Counted from the stretch's first letter, positions 9,010 through 17,287 are shown. The stretch: DNA of 21,510 nt from JAHECQ01 sp047638695 (GCA_047638695.1 JBLINY010000078.1:1-21510), one strand, 5' to 3'. Program-made: numbers and translations. Notes: generated by a model not told the origin, from the letters alone.

Positions 9010-9054
9010 GCGTTCGATCTGACCCTAGTTCCCAGCCTGATCGGTTTCGAACGC
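9010..9054. promoter_or_regulatory. inverted repeat upstream of the HMGCS/DUF35-thiolase operon
   Basis: GCGTTCGA (9010-9017) and TCGAACGC (9047-9054) are exact 8-base reverse complements with 29 bases between. They lie about 20-60 bases upstream of the HMGCS/DUF35 start, where an operator or promoter would be expected. The rest of the 148-base gap (8992-9139) shows no gene and no convincing terminator for nfuA. Confidence 0.3.
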
Positions 9055-9139
9055 TGCTTATGAGCGCGCTCGTCTAGGACCCCCGAAGGGCTCTCGCCCA
9101 GTCAATTCAAGACGACCCTGGGGCCGAGGTGACCGGGGG

Positions 9140-9799
9140 CTAGCTGTAGAAAGGGTTCTCGCCAGCCGAATGATCGGTGGCATCAAGAACCTCGGTGATC
9201 TCTGGCAGGGCATCCATGAGCATGGTCTTGATGCCCTCTTGCAGCGTCATGGCGCTTGCCGCGCATCCCTGACAACCGCCGCCCATGGTCACGTAGACCT
9301 TGACATCCTCGGGACCGTTGTCGTCGACACCGGCCAGGGCGGCGAAACCGCCGTGAGAAGCCAGAGCCGGGTTGACGGCCTGGTCGAGCACAGCCTGCAC
9401 CTTTTCTGGAAGGGCGCCAGTGAGATCGAGATCGATGCCTTCAAGCGGGTTCGGGGTGTTCGGGTTACGGATGACCAAACCGCCACCGGAGCTGCCGGCC
9501 GGAACGTCGAGGGTGCTACCGGACATCCGCTCGACGGAGTCGCCCGGGATGATGACCGTGAGCTCATCGTGGTCGCCCTGGGTGTAGATCACGTCGGTAT
9601 CGATGGCCTCGGCAACTGGAACCAGCTCGAGCGCATAGACGAACTCGGTCATGTTCGAACCGGTGATACCGACCTTCAGCGCGGTGTTGGCAGGGTCGTC
9701 TTCGCTGGCTCGCACCTCAAGCACGGTGGACATGGCCGTTTCGCTCACCGCCAGAACCGGCGTATCAAGCGTTTTGTCTACTGGGGCTGTAACGGTCAC
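9140..9799 (-). CDS. nfuA: NfuA-type iron-sulfur cluster carrier
   Basis: This 219-residue protein has an N-terminal A-type/HesB-like domain (about residues 20-110) without the usual cluster-binding cysteines and a C-terminal Nfu domain (about 125-219). The C-terminal part contains NPALASHGG, then GGGCQGCAAS with the CxxC that binds a [4Fe-4S] cluster at a dimer interface. It ends in DATDHSAGENPFYS, closely matching the end of E. coli NfuA. The expected role is delivery of Fe-S clusters to cytoplasmic apoproteins. The start is GTG at 9799, supported by an AGGAGA a few bases upstream. It is the first gene of the minus-strand block, 148 bases ahead of the HMGCS/DUF35 gene, and may be transcribed separately. 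Confidence 0.9.
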   Translation of the reverse strand: MTVTAPVDKTLDTPVLAVSETAMSTVLEVRASEDDPANTALKVGITGSNMTEFVYALELVPVAEAIDTDVIYTQGDHDELTVIIPGDSVERMSGSTLDVPAGSSGGGLVIRNPNTPNPLEGIDLDLTGALPEKVQAVLDQAVNPALASHGGFAALAGVDDNGPEDVKVYVTMGGGCQGCAASAMTLQEGIKTMLMDALPEITEVLDATDHSAGENPFYS

Positions 9800-9862
9800 A
9801 CGTTCTCCTAGCGGCTGACGTCTGATGGTACCAACGCCGGATTCCCGACCCCCATTCCCGGC

Positions 9863-9909
9863 TTGGTACGGTTAGAGGACGTCGTATCTAAACAGTCGCA
9901 TCTAAGACA
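9863..9909 (+). promoter_or_regulatory. possible promoter with ATCTAA direct repeat
   Basis: TTGGTA (9863-9868) and TATCTA (9885-9890) are separated by 16 bases, a spacing close to that of sigma-70 promoters, although both match consensus only partly. The second element sits in a repeated block, GTATCTAA (9884-9891) and GCATCTAA (9898-9905), 14 bases apart, which could be paired regulator sites. The LLM gene starts at 9925 with a GGGGA upstream. The remainder of the 125-base divergent gap shows nothing further. Confidence 0.3.
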
Positions 9910-9924
9910 ATTGGGGAACCCATC

Positions 9925-11022
9925 ATGCATGTCGGAATGTCGGTCATCTTCCAGAATCCGGGCGAAAAGGTCCCAGATTCACAGATCTACCAGCAGGACT
10001 TGGCCCTGGCTCGCCTCGCCGAACCGCTGGGCTTCGACTCGATCTGGAGCGTCGAGCACCACTTCACGGACTACACGATGTGCCCCGACGTGTTTCAGTT
10101 TCTCACCTACATGGCGGCTTGTACCGAGAAGATTCAGCTCGGCTCGATGGTGTGCGTGCTTCCTTGGCATGACCCGATGCGGGTGGCCGAAGAGATCGCC
10201 ATGCTCGACATCATGTCGGGCGGCCGCGTCATCATCGGCATGGGCCGCGGAACCGGCCGGGTCGAATTCGAAGGTTTCCGGGTCGAGATGCCCGAGGCTC
10301 GCCAGCGCTTCGCCGAATCGGCTGACATGCTACTCACGGGCCTCGAGCAAGGCTTCTGTGAGTATGACGGCGAGTTCGTTCGCCAACCACGCAAGGACAT
10401 CCGACCACGTCCCGAGAAGAGCTTTCGCGGCCGCACCTACGCTGCCGCCGTCTCGACCGAGTCGGCCGAAATCATGGCCAAGATGGGCGTTGGCATCCTG
10501 ATCGTTCCCCAGAAGCCGTGGAAGACCGTCCGGGCAGAGCTGGAGACCTATCGAGGCACCTTCCGCGAGGCCACCGGCGAAGAGCCCCCTCCCCCGCTCG
10601 TCGCCGGTTGGACGTACGTTGACGCGTCGGCCGACAAGGCCGAGGCCATGGCCCGCCAGTACATCGGCGGTTACTGGGACTCGATCATCGAGCACTACGA
10701 GTTCGACAAGGATCACCTCAAGAACACGGCCGGCTACGAATTCCACGGCCAGATGCACGATCTGCTCAACGCCCCCGGTGGCATGGAGAAGATGACCGAG
10801 TTCTTCCTGAGCCTGCAGGTGTGGGGTACGCCCGATCAGGTGAAAGAGAAAATCCTCACCATTCAAGACAACACCTACAACGACGGCTACATGGGCGTAT
10901 TCAGCTACGCCGGCATGCCAGCCGACATTGCCGAAGCCAGCGCTCGCCTCTTCGCAGCCGAGGTCATGCCGGATCTCCAGGCCCTCGCCCCTGCCTACGA
11001 ACGCCTCGGCGTCCCAGCCTGA
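9925..11022 (+). CDS. LLM-class flavin-dependent oxidoreductase (luciferase-like)
   Basis: A 365-residue TIM-barrel luciferase-like monooxygenase. It starts MHVGMSVIFQNP, then shows LAEPLGFDSIWSVEHHFTDY near residues 31-50 and LGSMVCVLPWHDPMRVAEEIAMLD, a hallmark of the LLM family. GGRVIIGMGRGTGRVEFEGF is the glycine-rich phosphate-binding segment. GTPDQVKEKI near the C-terminus is also typical. Members use FMNH2 or F420 to oxidise varied small molecules; actinobacteria have many and the substrate here is not predictable. The ATG follows GGGGA by nine bases. The stop codon lies in CTGA, which overlaps the apparent start of the next gene, suggesting translational coupling to a membrane glycosyltransferase with no obvious functional link. 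Confidence 0.92.
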   Translation: MHVGMSVIFQNPGEKVPDSQIYQQDLALARLAEPLGFDSIWSVEHHFTDYTMCPDVFQFLTYMAACTEKIQLGSMVCVLPWHDPMRVAEEIAMLDIMSGGRVIIGMGRGTGRVEFEGFRVEMPEARQRFAESADMLLTGLEQGFCEYDGEFVRQPRKDIRPRPEKSFRGRTYAAAVSTESAEIMAKMGVGILIVPQKPWKTVRAELETYRGTFREATGEEPPPPLVAGWTYVDASADKAEAMARQYIGGYWDSIIEHYEFDKDHLKNTAGYEFHGQMHDLLNAPGGMEKMTEFFLSLQVWGTPDQVKEKILTIQDNTYNDGYMGVFSYAGMPADIAEASARLFAAEVMPDLQALAPAYERLGVPA

Positions 11023-12155
11023 GCAAACGTCAAGGGCTACTGATCCTCGCCATCACGGCGAGGGTCATAGCCGCTGCGGTTTTGGTCTTTGGCCCGTGGA
11101 CCGACGCCCCCGAAGAACTCGACGGTTGGGACGCGGCGCGGTTCCAGCAGATTGCCGACACGCCGGGTCGAGCGTGGGTCGACTACGAGGTCGAGTACCC
11201 ACCCGGTTCGGTCGTACTCATCGAAGCTCTGGCCGGCAACGACGCAGTCGGTACCCAGCGGGCCCTCGTTATCGGGTCACTCTTCGTGGATCTGGCGATA
11301 GCGGCCCTCCTCGCTCGATTCGCATCTCGCTCGGTGGGCCTCGCCTACTTGGTTCTCGGATTGCCACTGGTGCCGGCGGGCTTGTTGCGCTTCGATCTTT
11401 GGGCCGCCGGGCTTGGCGCCATCGGAGTGATGGCGCTGCATCGGAAACAGGCGACGTCGTTCGCCGCAGCGACGGTGTCGGGGGCGGCGGTAAAGATCGC
11501 TCCCGGACTGTTGTTGCCAATCGCCATCGCCACCGGCCGCTGGCGTGAGGCGCTCGTGGGAACCACCGTGGCGGCCATCGTCACCGCGGCGTGGGTTGGC
11601 TTCGCAGGCACCGAGGCGATCGAGCAAGTTGTCTCGCTTCGCGGCGTCACCGGTTGGCATCTCGAGTCGATGCCCGGCTCCTTGGTCGCCCTGTTCAGTA
11701 CCGAACAGCCTCGTCTAGAGGCCAACGCCTACCGCATTGGCCAGCTGAACGACACCATCGTGCTGCTTGCCCGCCTGGCCTTGGTGGCCACCGTGCTCGT
11801 GTTCGGATGGCTAACCAAACAAGGACCGTCGACGCTCGAACGTATGGCCATGATGTTGCTCGGAACAACAGCGGCCCTCATGATCACTTCGCCTTTGCTT
11901 TCGCCACAGTTCCTGCTTTGGCTCACCCCAGCTGCCGCCCTCACTTGGACAGGGACCGATCGTCGGCCGTTCTGGCTGGTGGCGGGATCGATCTGCCTCA
12001 CCGCGGCGACATTGGCGGCTTTCGGACCCCCCAACCTCGATCACCCGGCCGCCGCATTCTTGCTGTTGGTGCGCGACATGCTTCTGATCGCGGTGGTGGT
12101 TACCGCCGCGCTTAGCCTGCGGGTTCAGTCTGCCGTTCGAGCTGCTGGGTCGTAA
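11019..12155 (+). CDS. GT87-like polytopic membrane glycosyltransferase; start codon uncertain
   Basis: The frame encodes a polytopic membrane protein of about 378 residues with roughly eight to ten hydrophobic segments. Near the first loop WDAARFQQIAD and YEVEYPPGS resemble the GT-C/GT87 (DUF2029) mannosyltransferase pattern, with acidic residues just after the first membrane segment and a YPP motif. Later segments include FDLWAAGLGAIG, AAVKIAPGLLLPIA and LSPQFLLWLTPA, the last typical of this family. No ATG, GTG or TTG suits the N-terminus. The first membrane segment (LLILAITARVIAAAVLVFG) begins a few codons after a CTG at 11019 that overlaps the preceding stop as CTGA. I take this as the likely start by reinitiation. 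The 3' end overlaps the convergent GT fusion gene by 44 bases. The product probably transfers a sugar from a polyprenyl-phosphate donor. Confidence 0.75.
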   Translation: MSKRQGLLILAITARVIAAAVLVFGPWTDAPEELDGWDAARFQQIADTPGRAWVDYEVEYPPGSVVLIEALAGNDAVGTQRALVIGSLFVDLAIAALLARFASRSVGLAYLVLGLPLVPAGLLRFDLWAAGLGAIGVMALHRKQATSFAAATVSGAAVKIAPGLLLPIAIATGRWREALVGTTVAAIVTAAWVGFAGTEAIEQVVSLRGVTGWHLESMPGSLVALFSTEQPRLEANAYRIGQLNDTIVLLARLALVATVLVFGWLTKQGPSTLERMAMMLLGTTAALMITSPLLSPQFLLWLTPAAALTWTGTDRRPFWLVAGSICLTAATLAAFGPPNLDHPAAAFLLLVRDMLLIAVVVTAALSLRVQSAVRAAGS

Positions 12156-14250
12156 GCGCACCAGCCCAGGGACGACTCGTTCGCAACCGCAGATCGATCA
12201 GGTGACCCGCGAAGCGGCTGGCTTGGGCCGCCGTGGCTTTCGACTGGCCGGTTCTCCGATCGGAGAACCGGTACGGCACCTCGTCGACCTCTAGTTCAGG
12301 ATGGGTGGCCAGAACCTCGAGCAAGATCTTGAAGCCATCGGGGTGGAGACCGGCAAGATCGATCCGATCGAGGCGAAGGGCAAAGAATCCGCTGAGCGGG
12401 TCGCTGACTCGAGCGACTCGCCGAGGAAAGACAGCTCTCGACAAGCCAGTCGCGCCCAGCGATAGCCACCGGCGAACAACCGACAGGCCATCAGCGTCAG
12501 ATCCACCTGCGACCCGTCGGCTGGCAACGGCGACTCCGTTACCAACCCGCACCGCAGCAACCAGCGACGGGATTTGGGCAGGAGGGTGCTGAAGATCGCC
12601 ATCGATGACAACGGCCACGGCGCCCCGCGCTCGTCGGAAACCATCTACAACGGCACCGCTGAGCCCGCCCCACCTGTTGCCTCTCGCTCGGTGTAACACA
12701 ACGACCTCGTCATGTTCTGCCGCGAGGGCCTGCAGCACCTCAACCGTGTGATCATCGCTGTCATCGACGAAAAGAATCTCGAGCGGGCCAGCGACCGCAG
12801 CTCGCACCTGCGACACCACCAGGGCGACGTTGTCGGCCTCGTTCATCGTCGGGACGATGACCGACACCAAATCTGGATCGAGCCCCGAGCGGCGGACTGC
12901 AGCCCCGACCCCGCTGGGGCTGAACGTTAGGATGGCCAGTGCGGCCGCCGCCATCACGAGTGAGAGCGCGCCGTTGTTCTCGAGCAGCACCAGGCCTAGC
13001 TGTGGACCCACAGGAAGCACAACGAACGCAGCACCCGCCGTGACGGCCAGGAACACCCGATTTGGATTGCCAGCCGATGTTGCGGCCCAAAGCATGAGGC
13101 CCCAAGTGAGATACCACGGCTGGGTGGTCGGATGAAGAACGGCGAAGAACAGCAAACTCCACGCCAGCGCGGTTGTCGCCGAGTCCTGACGGCGGAAGAG
13201 AAGCCACGCCGTTATCGCCCCGGCCAGGATCAGACCCGACATCCGGGCAACAGCGAGAACCGGCACGGGGTCGAGGCCAGTAGCGAGCTGCACCGCCCCG
13301 CCGAGAACGCGGGTGATACTGAGGTAGGCGTCGACTGGCTTGGCCGTCGCGAGAGCGTCGATCCAGCCCCAGCCCCAGCCCGTGAGCCGACCGGCGAGAG
13401 CGATCACCGCGAAGGCTTCAGCACCGGCAAGGACAAGTCGACCGGCTCTTCGACTTGGCGTGGCTGCCTCGCTGGCCCATGACCAGGCCAAAAAGGCAAC
13501 GCCGAGGAAAGCTGGCATCTTGATCGCCGCCGCGAACGCGCACAGACCGATCCCTACCAAACGGAACCCGGCACGCCGGCCCAGAGCTACGCCTCCCACC
13601 AAAAAAGCCAGCATGAGCGCTTCGTTGTGGGCGCCGGAAACCAGATGCAGCAGCACAAGTGGGTTAGCAACGGCCAACACCAAGGCATCAACGGGGTCGC
13701 GACCGAGCCCGCGCGCTATGTCCCACACCCCAAAGGCGGCGACGGCCAAACCCAGAACCGCAAGGGCCCGGAAGGCGAGGATCGGCAGCACCAGACCGCC
13801 GCCGGTGCGTTCCGTGACCGCTGATGAAAGTGCGACAAACACCGGACCGTACACAACCGGGGCCTCGAGATAGAGCGGATCGACAGCGTCGAGAATCGGA
13901 TCGTCACCAAGCGCAGCCGGGCCTTCGGCGTAGACATCGAAACCTTCGGCGGCCAGCCGGCCCTGAGCCGCGTACGCATAGACATCGCGGCTGCCCATAG
14001 GAGGGCCGGCAAGCAGCGGCAACGACCAAACCACGACAATCAGAACGACCGAACCAACGGTGGAGCCCACCCGATGTGCATCACGCCGTAGCTTCAACCA
14101 GGCCCGCACCAGCAGGATGAGTCCGGCGTAGAACACGACCAGGGCCAGTAGGAGATCGGCCGACGGCCGTACCGGAATCGTTGGCACCGACCACAGCCGA
14201 CCGCTCGCGCCTGGCGCGGCTGCGCCCGCGAGTACTCCGCCAATGACCAT
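12112..14250 (-). CDS. fusion: MptB-like GT-C mannosyltransferase + GT2 polyprenol-phosphate mannose synthase-like
   Basis: A 712-residue, two-enzyme chain. Residues 1 to about 440 are a polytopic GT-C domain with GSRDVYAYAAQGRLAAEGFD at 86-105 (D89 and neighbours in the first outer loop), LVSGAHNEALMLAFL and HPTTQPWYLTWGL, matching actinobacterial alpha-1,6-mannosyltransferases of the MptA/MptB type. Residues about 458-712 are a soluble GT2 domain with VSVIVPTMNEADN, FVDDSDDHT, VIDGDLQHPP (metal-binding D550-G-D552), DPLSGFFALR and GFKILLEVL, matching dolichol/polyprenol-phosphate mannose synthases. The GT2 half would make the lipid-linked mannose that the GT-C half uses. ATG at 14250 is the only standard start, but it falls inside a hydrophobic helix that continues upstream in frame, so the true start may be non-canonical. 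The neighbouring gene also encodes a GT-C-type enzyme. Confidence 0.88.
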   Translation of the reverse strand: MVIGGVLAGAAAPGASGRLWSVPTIPVRPSADLLLALVVFYAGLILLVRAWLKLRRDAHRVGSTVGSVVLIVVVWSLPLLAGPPMGSRDVYAYAAQGRLAAEGFDVYAEGPAALGDDPILDAVDPLYLEAPVVYGPVFVALSSAVTERTGGGLVLPILAFRALAVLGLAVAAFGVWDIARGLGRDPVDALVLAVANPLVLLHLVSGAHNEALMLAFLVGGVALGRRAGFRLVGIGLCAFAAAIKMPAFLGVAFLAWSWASEAATPSRRAGRLVLAGAEAFAVIALAGRLTGWGWGWIDALATAKPVDAYLSITRVLGGAVQLATGLDPVPVLAVARMSGLILAGAITAWLLFRRQDSATTALAWSLLFFAVLHPTTQPWYLTWGLMLWAATSAGNPNRVFLAVTAGAAFVVLPVGPQLGLVLLENNGALSLVMAAAALAILTFSPSGVGAAVRRSGLDPDLVSVIVPTMNEADNVALVVSQVRAAVAGPLEILFVDDSDDHTVEVLQALAAEHDEVVVLHRARGNRWGGLSGAVVDGFRRARGAVAVVIDGDLQHPPAQIPSLVAAVRVGNGVAVASRRVAGGSDADGLSVVRRWLSLGATGLSRAVFPRRVARVSDPLSGFFALRLDRIDLAGLHPDGFKILLEVLATHPELEVDEVPYRFSDRRTGQSKATAAQASRFAGHLIDLRLRTSRPWAGALTTQQLERQTEPAG

Positions 14251-14324
14251 GACCGATGTGGCGATGAGGCCGAGCCAGAGGACACGTCGGAGACCGACGG
14301 GGACAAGATGAGCGATGGCGAGAG

Positions 14325-14342
14325 TCTAGATGTCCAACTAGA
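14325..14342. promoter_or_regulatory. inverted repeat upstream of Ldh_2 gene
   Basis: TCTAG (14325-14329) and CTAGA (14338-14342) are exact reverse complements separated by eight bases. They end nine bases before the ATG of the dehydrogenase gene in the 101-base divergent gap. The geometry resembles a small dimeric operator, but the arms are short. Confidence 0.25.
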
Positions 14343-14351
14343 ACAGGGCCC

Positions 14352-15431
14352 ATGCCAACCATCGCTCCCGCCGAGCTCCACACGTTCGTTCGAGAAACCT
14401 GCGCCAGTCTCGGCAGCTCCGAGACTGAACAGGCGCTCGTTGCCGATCAGCTCGTTGGCGCCAACCTCGCTGGTCACGACTCACACGGGGTCGGCATGAT
14501 GCCCACGTATGTTGCCGGTGCACTGGCAGATGAACTGCGCCTCAACCAGCACCCAGAAATCGTCCAGGACAGTGGGGCCCTGGTGATACTCGATGGCAAA
14601 CAGGGTTTCGGGCAGGTGAATGGCTTCGAAGCAATGAACCTGGCCATAGACCGTGCCGCCGACAGCGGAGCAGCCATTATCGGGCTACGAAACAGCTATC
14701 ACATCGGGCGCATCGGCCACTGGGGAGAGCAATGCGCAGCCGCCGGAATGGCGTCACTGCACTTCGTAAACGTCGTAGGCCACTCCCCCATCGTTGCCCC
14801 CTTTGGCGGACGCGAAGCTCGATTCGTCACCAATCCGGTTTGCATCGCCGTACCCGGCCACCCTGACTCCGAAGGACGAAGGCCACTCGCCATGCTCGAC
14901 ATGGCCACCAGCACCATCGCCGGCGGCAAGGCTCGTGTCGCCTTTGAGGAAGGACGCCAAGTCCCGGACAACGCCATGATCGACTCGGCCGGCAAGGTGA
15001 CCCGCGACCCATCCGGTCTGTTCGACCGGCCCCGCACCTCGGCCTTGCTGGCCATGGGTGATCACAAAGGCTCAGGTCTCGCCATCATGGCCGAGCTGGT
15101 TGGTGCCGCGCTGATTGGTGGGGCAACCATGCAGCCCGGCAACAGACGGTCGGCCACGATGGTGATCAACAACATGCTCTCGATCGTGATCAACCCTGAA
15201 GCCACGGGCGCAGCTGACGGATTTCTCGACGAGGCAACCGCCTACCTCGACTACGTAAAGAGCGCCGAACTACGCGAGGGCTTCGACGAGATCTTGATGC
15301 CCGGCGACCCCGAGCAGCGCAGCCGAATCAAACGGGCAGACGGCATTCCCGTCGACGACAACACGCTCGATCTACTGCGCCAATGCGCCACCAGCGCTGG
15401 CCTCGAGGGTGCCGAGGACCGCCTCCGCTAA
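14352..15431 (+). CDS. Ldh_2 family malate/L-lactate-type dehydrogenase
   Basis: A 359-residue member of the malate/L-lactate/ureidoglycolate dehydrogenase family, which has its own NAD(P)-binding fold unrelated to the classical Rossmann LDHs. Conserved elements are LAGHDSHGVGM (H42, H45), NSYHIGRIGHWGEQ with H117 as the likely catalytic His, FVTNPVCIAVP, LDMATSTIAGGK and DHKGSGLAIM. The family reversibly oxidises 2-hydroxy acids such as malate, lactate, sulfolactate or ureidoglycolate; the substrate cannot be told from these motifs. The length is normal. It is divergent from the glycosyltransferase fusion and its last four bases overlap the convergent alpha/beta-hydrolase gene. Confidence 0.92.
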   Translation: MPTIAPAELHTFVRETCASLGSSETEQALVADQLVGANLAGHDSHGVGMMPTYVAGALADELRLNQHPEIVQDSGALVILDGKQGFGQVNGFEAMNLAIDRAADSGAAIIGLRNSYHIGRIGHWGEQCAAAGMASLHFVNVVGHSPIVAPFGGREARFVTNPVCIAVPGHPDSEGRRPLAMLDMATSTIAGGKARVAFEEGRQVPDNAMIDSAGKVTRDPSGLFDRPRTSALLAMGDHKGSGLAIMAELVGAALIGGATMQPGNRRSATMVINNMLSIVINPEATGAADGFLDEATAYLDYVKSAELREGFDEILMPGDPEQRSRIKRADGIPVDDNTLDLLRQCATSAGLEGAEDRLR

Positions 15432-16096
15432 TCCAGACCTGACACGAATCCATCGACCAGGCCGGCGACCTCGTCAGCGTTGGTGTCTTCGTGCATGGCG
15501 TGTTCGCCGCCCGCGATGAGAACGAACCGACAATTCGGCATCTTTGACTCGAGGTACTGACCGGCTCCCGCATACTCGGTCCGATCGGCATCGCCAGCGA
15601 GGAACAGCACCGGCGTCTGCATCTCACCTGCTCTTTCCATCACCACGCCGTCTTCCTGCAGGTTCAGCTCGGCCGCTTGTGGAACAACGCCGAAGCGGTG
15701 GGCGTTGCGCCGCGATCGTTCATTCCACGCCTCACGCTTCTCGGGGTTCTTAAAGCCGGGACCGGTGTTGAGCACCACGATGCCCTTCACGACACCGGGC
15801 CGAGTCGCTGCATGGGCCATGGCCAAATAGCCACCAAGCGAATGACCAACCAGCACCGCCGGCTGATCAAACGTGGCGAGCAGCTCGTCGATGTCGTCGA
15901 GGGCTTTGTCTCGGCTGTACTCCGCTGGGTCCTCGGGAACCGGCGAATCGCCGTGCCCCATCAGATCGATGGCGGCCACCGTGTACCGATCCTCCAAAAA
16001 CTCCATGCCCCTGGCCCAGGTCTGGGACGACGCCCCAATGCCGTGCAAGAACACCAACGGCCGACCTGTTCCACGCTGCACCACATTCACTCGCAT
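15428..16096 (-). CDS. alpha/beta hydrolase
   Basis: A compact alpha/beta-hydrolase of 222 residues. The oxyanion-hole FLHGIG lies at 16-21, DLMGHGDS at 44-51 and the nucleophile S86 in VGHSLGG; D171 in AGDADRT and H199 in GGEHAMHED complete the triad. The lid between about 110 and 160 is short, which accounts for a length below the usual 260-280 residues. It should hydrolyse an ester, thioester or similar bond in the cytoplasm, since there is no signal peptide. It is the last gene of a minus-strand run with the C-S lyase 27 bases upstream and an SDR before that, so the three probably share a transcript. The ATG gives the normal N-terminal beta strand. Confidence 0.9.
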   Translation of the reverse strand: MRVNVVQRGTGRPLVFLHGIGASSQTWARGMEFLEDRYTVAAIDLMGHGDSPVPEDPAEYSRDKALDDIDELLATFDQPAVLVGHSLGGYLAMAHAATRPGVVKGIVVLNTGPGFKNPEKREAWNERSRRNAHRFGVVPQAAELNLQEDGVVMERAGEMQTPVLFLAGDADRTEYAGAGQYLESKMPNCRFVLIAGGEHAMHEDTNADEVAGLVDGFVSGLD

Positions 16097-16123
16097 CTTG
16101 CCGAAGGTACTGCGAGCCGGGGG

Positions 16124-17287
16124 CTAGGTGACAGCTGAGACGGCGCCGACGATGCGATCGAGCATGAGATCGAGAATCTCTTGTGATGTTGCGACATTCA
16201 GTCGAACCCAGCCGTCGCCCCCGTGACCAAAGTCCGAGCCGGGTGACAGCGACACGCCAACTTCGGCCATCAGCGTGGTTGCTGGTTCAGGGCCGAGGTT
16301 GCAGCAGCTGAAGTCGAGCCAGTTGAGGTAGGTGGCCTCGGGCAACTGGAAGCCGACTTGGGGAAGCTCGGAGGCCAGACGGCTGGCGAGATGGTCTCGT
16401 TGGGCAGTGAGATGAGCCAACACCTCGGCCAACCAAGGTCCGCCTTTCGTCCACGACGCCAGCGTTGCCTCGGCACCTGGTGTGCTGAGACCGCCGCGAG
16501 CATGGGCCGGAAGAGCGGCGAACTTCTCCGCCAGTTCAGCGTGGCCGATGTGAGCAACGGCTGTGCGCAAGCCGGCCAAGTTGAACGACTTACTGGCGGC
16601 CGAAATGGTGATGGTGCGGGCTGCCGCCGCTTGGCTGACCATCGGCATTGGGATGTGGGTGGCGCCGGGGTGCACCACATCGCCCCATATCTCGTCGCTG
16701 AGAATGAGCAGGTCGTTGGCCTCAGCAACTTCGGCCACAGTCGTGAGTTCTTCGAGAGAGAACACCCGACCGGTCGGGTTGTGCGGGTTGCACATGAGAA
16801 TGGCGCTGGTGCGGTCGTCGATACACGCTTCGAGCGCCTCCCGTTCGACCCGCCACCCATCAGGATTGAGCGGACAATCAATCAATCGGCGATCGCCGTG
16901 CTCGACCGCTCGGATGAAGGGCGGGTAGATCGGTGTGAGCAAAACGATGCCGTCGCCCGGTTTCGTGTGAAGCCACAGCGCCATGTCGATGGCGTGCAAC
17001 ACGTCGCTGAAGGGCAGTAGCTCCTCGACGTTTGGTGCCCAACCGTGTTGACGGTCTTGCCAGGCCGAAAATGCCTCCGGGATCTGTGCCGCGGCGTGAC
17101 GGTTGTAGCCGAAGTCACGGCGGTCGATCAGGGCCTGCACCGCCTCGACGGCAACAGGAGCGGGGGCCAGATCCATGTCGGCTACCCAAGCGGCCAGGAT
17201 GTCGCCCTTGTCACGGCTCCACTTGATACCCGTGAGTGATCGGAGGCGCTCGAGATCGGCGCCGTCGGTAATGGGTGTCACCGCCAT
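16124..17287 (-). CDS. PatB/MalY-type PLP-dependent aminotransferase / C-S lyase
   Basis: A 387-residue fold-type I PLP enzyme. WVADMDLAPAP near residue 35 is the signature of the MalY/PatB cystathionine beta-lyase subgroup. The PLP-binding lysine is K233 in SAASKSFNLAGLR; CNPHNPTGRV and ILSDEIWGDV hold the Asn and Asp that contact the cofactor, and VRLNVATS near the end carries the carboxylate-binding Arg. Members cleave cystathionine or cysteine conjugates to a thiol, pyruvate and ammonia. Some members have mainly a regulatory or conjugate-processing role. The ATG overlaps the 3' end of the upstream SDR gene by ten bases, indicating translational coupling. The substrate in this operon is not known. 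Confidence 0.9.
   Translation of the reverse strand: MAVTPITDGADLERLRSLTGIKWSRDKGDILAAWVADMDLAPAPVAVEAVQALIDRRDFGYNRHAAAQIPEAFSAWQDRQHGWAPNVEELLPFSDVLHAIDMALWLHTKPGDGIVLLTPIYPPFIRAVEHGDRRLIDCPLNPDGWRVEREALEACIDDRTSAILMCNPHNPTGRVFSLEELTTVAEVAEANDLLILSDEIWGDVVHPGATHIPMPMVSQAAAARTITISAASKSFNLAGLRTAVAHIGHAELAEKFAALPAHARGGLSTPGAEATLASWTKGGPWLAEVLAHLTAQRDHLASRLASELPQVGFQLPEATYLNWLDFSCCNLGPEPATTLMAEVGVSLSPGSDFGHGGDGWVRLNVATSQEILDLMLDRIVGAVSAVT

Noticed and set aside
9070..9100. GGGC-TCTC-GCCC hairpin downstream of nfuA considered as a terminator
   Set aside because: The four-base stem is too short and no T-run follows on the relevant strand.
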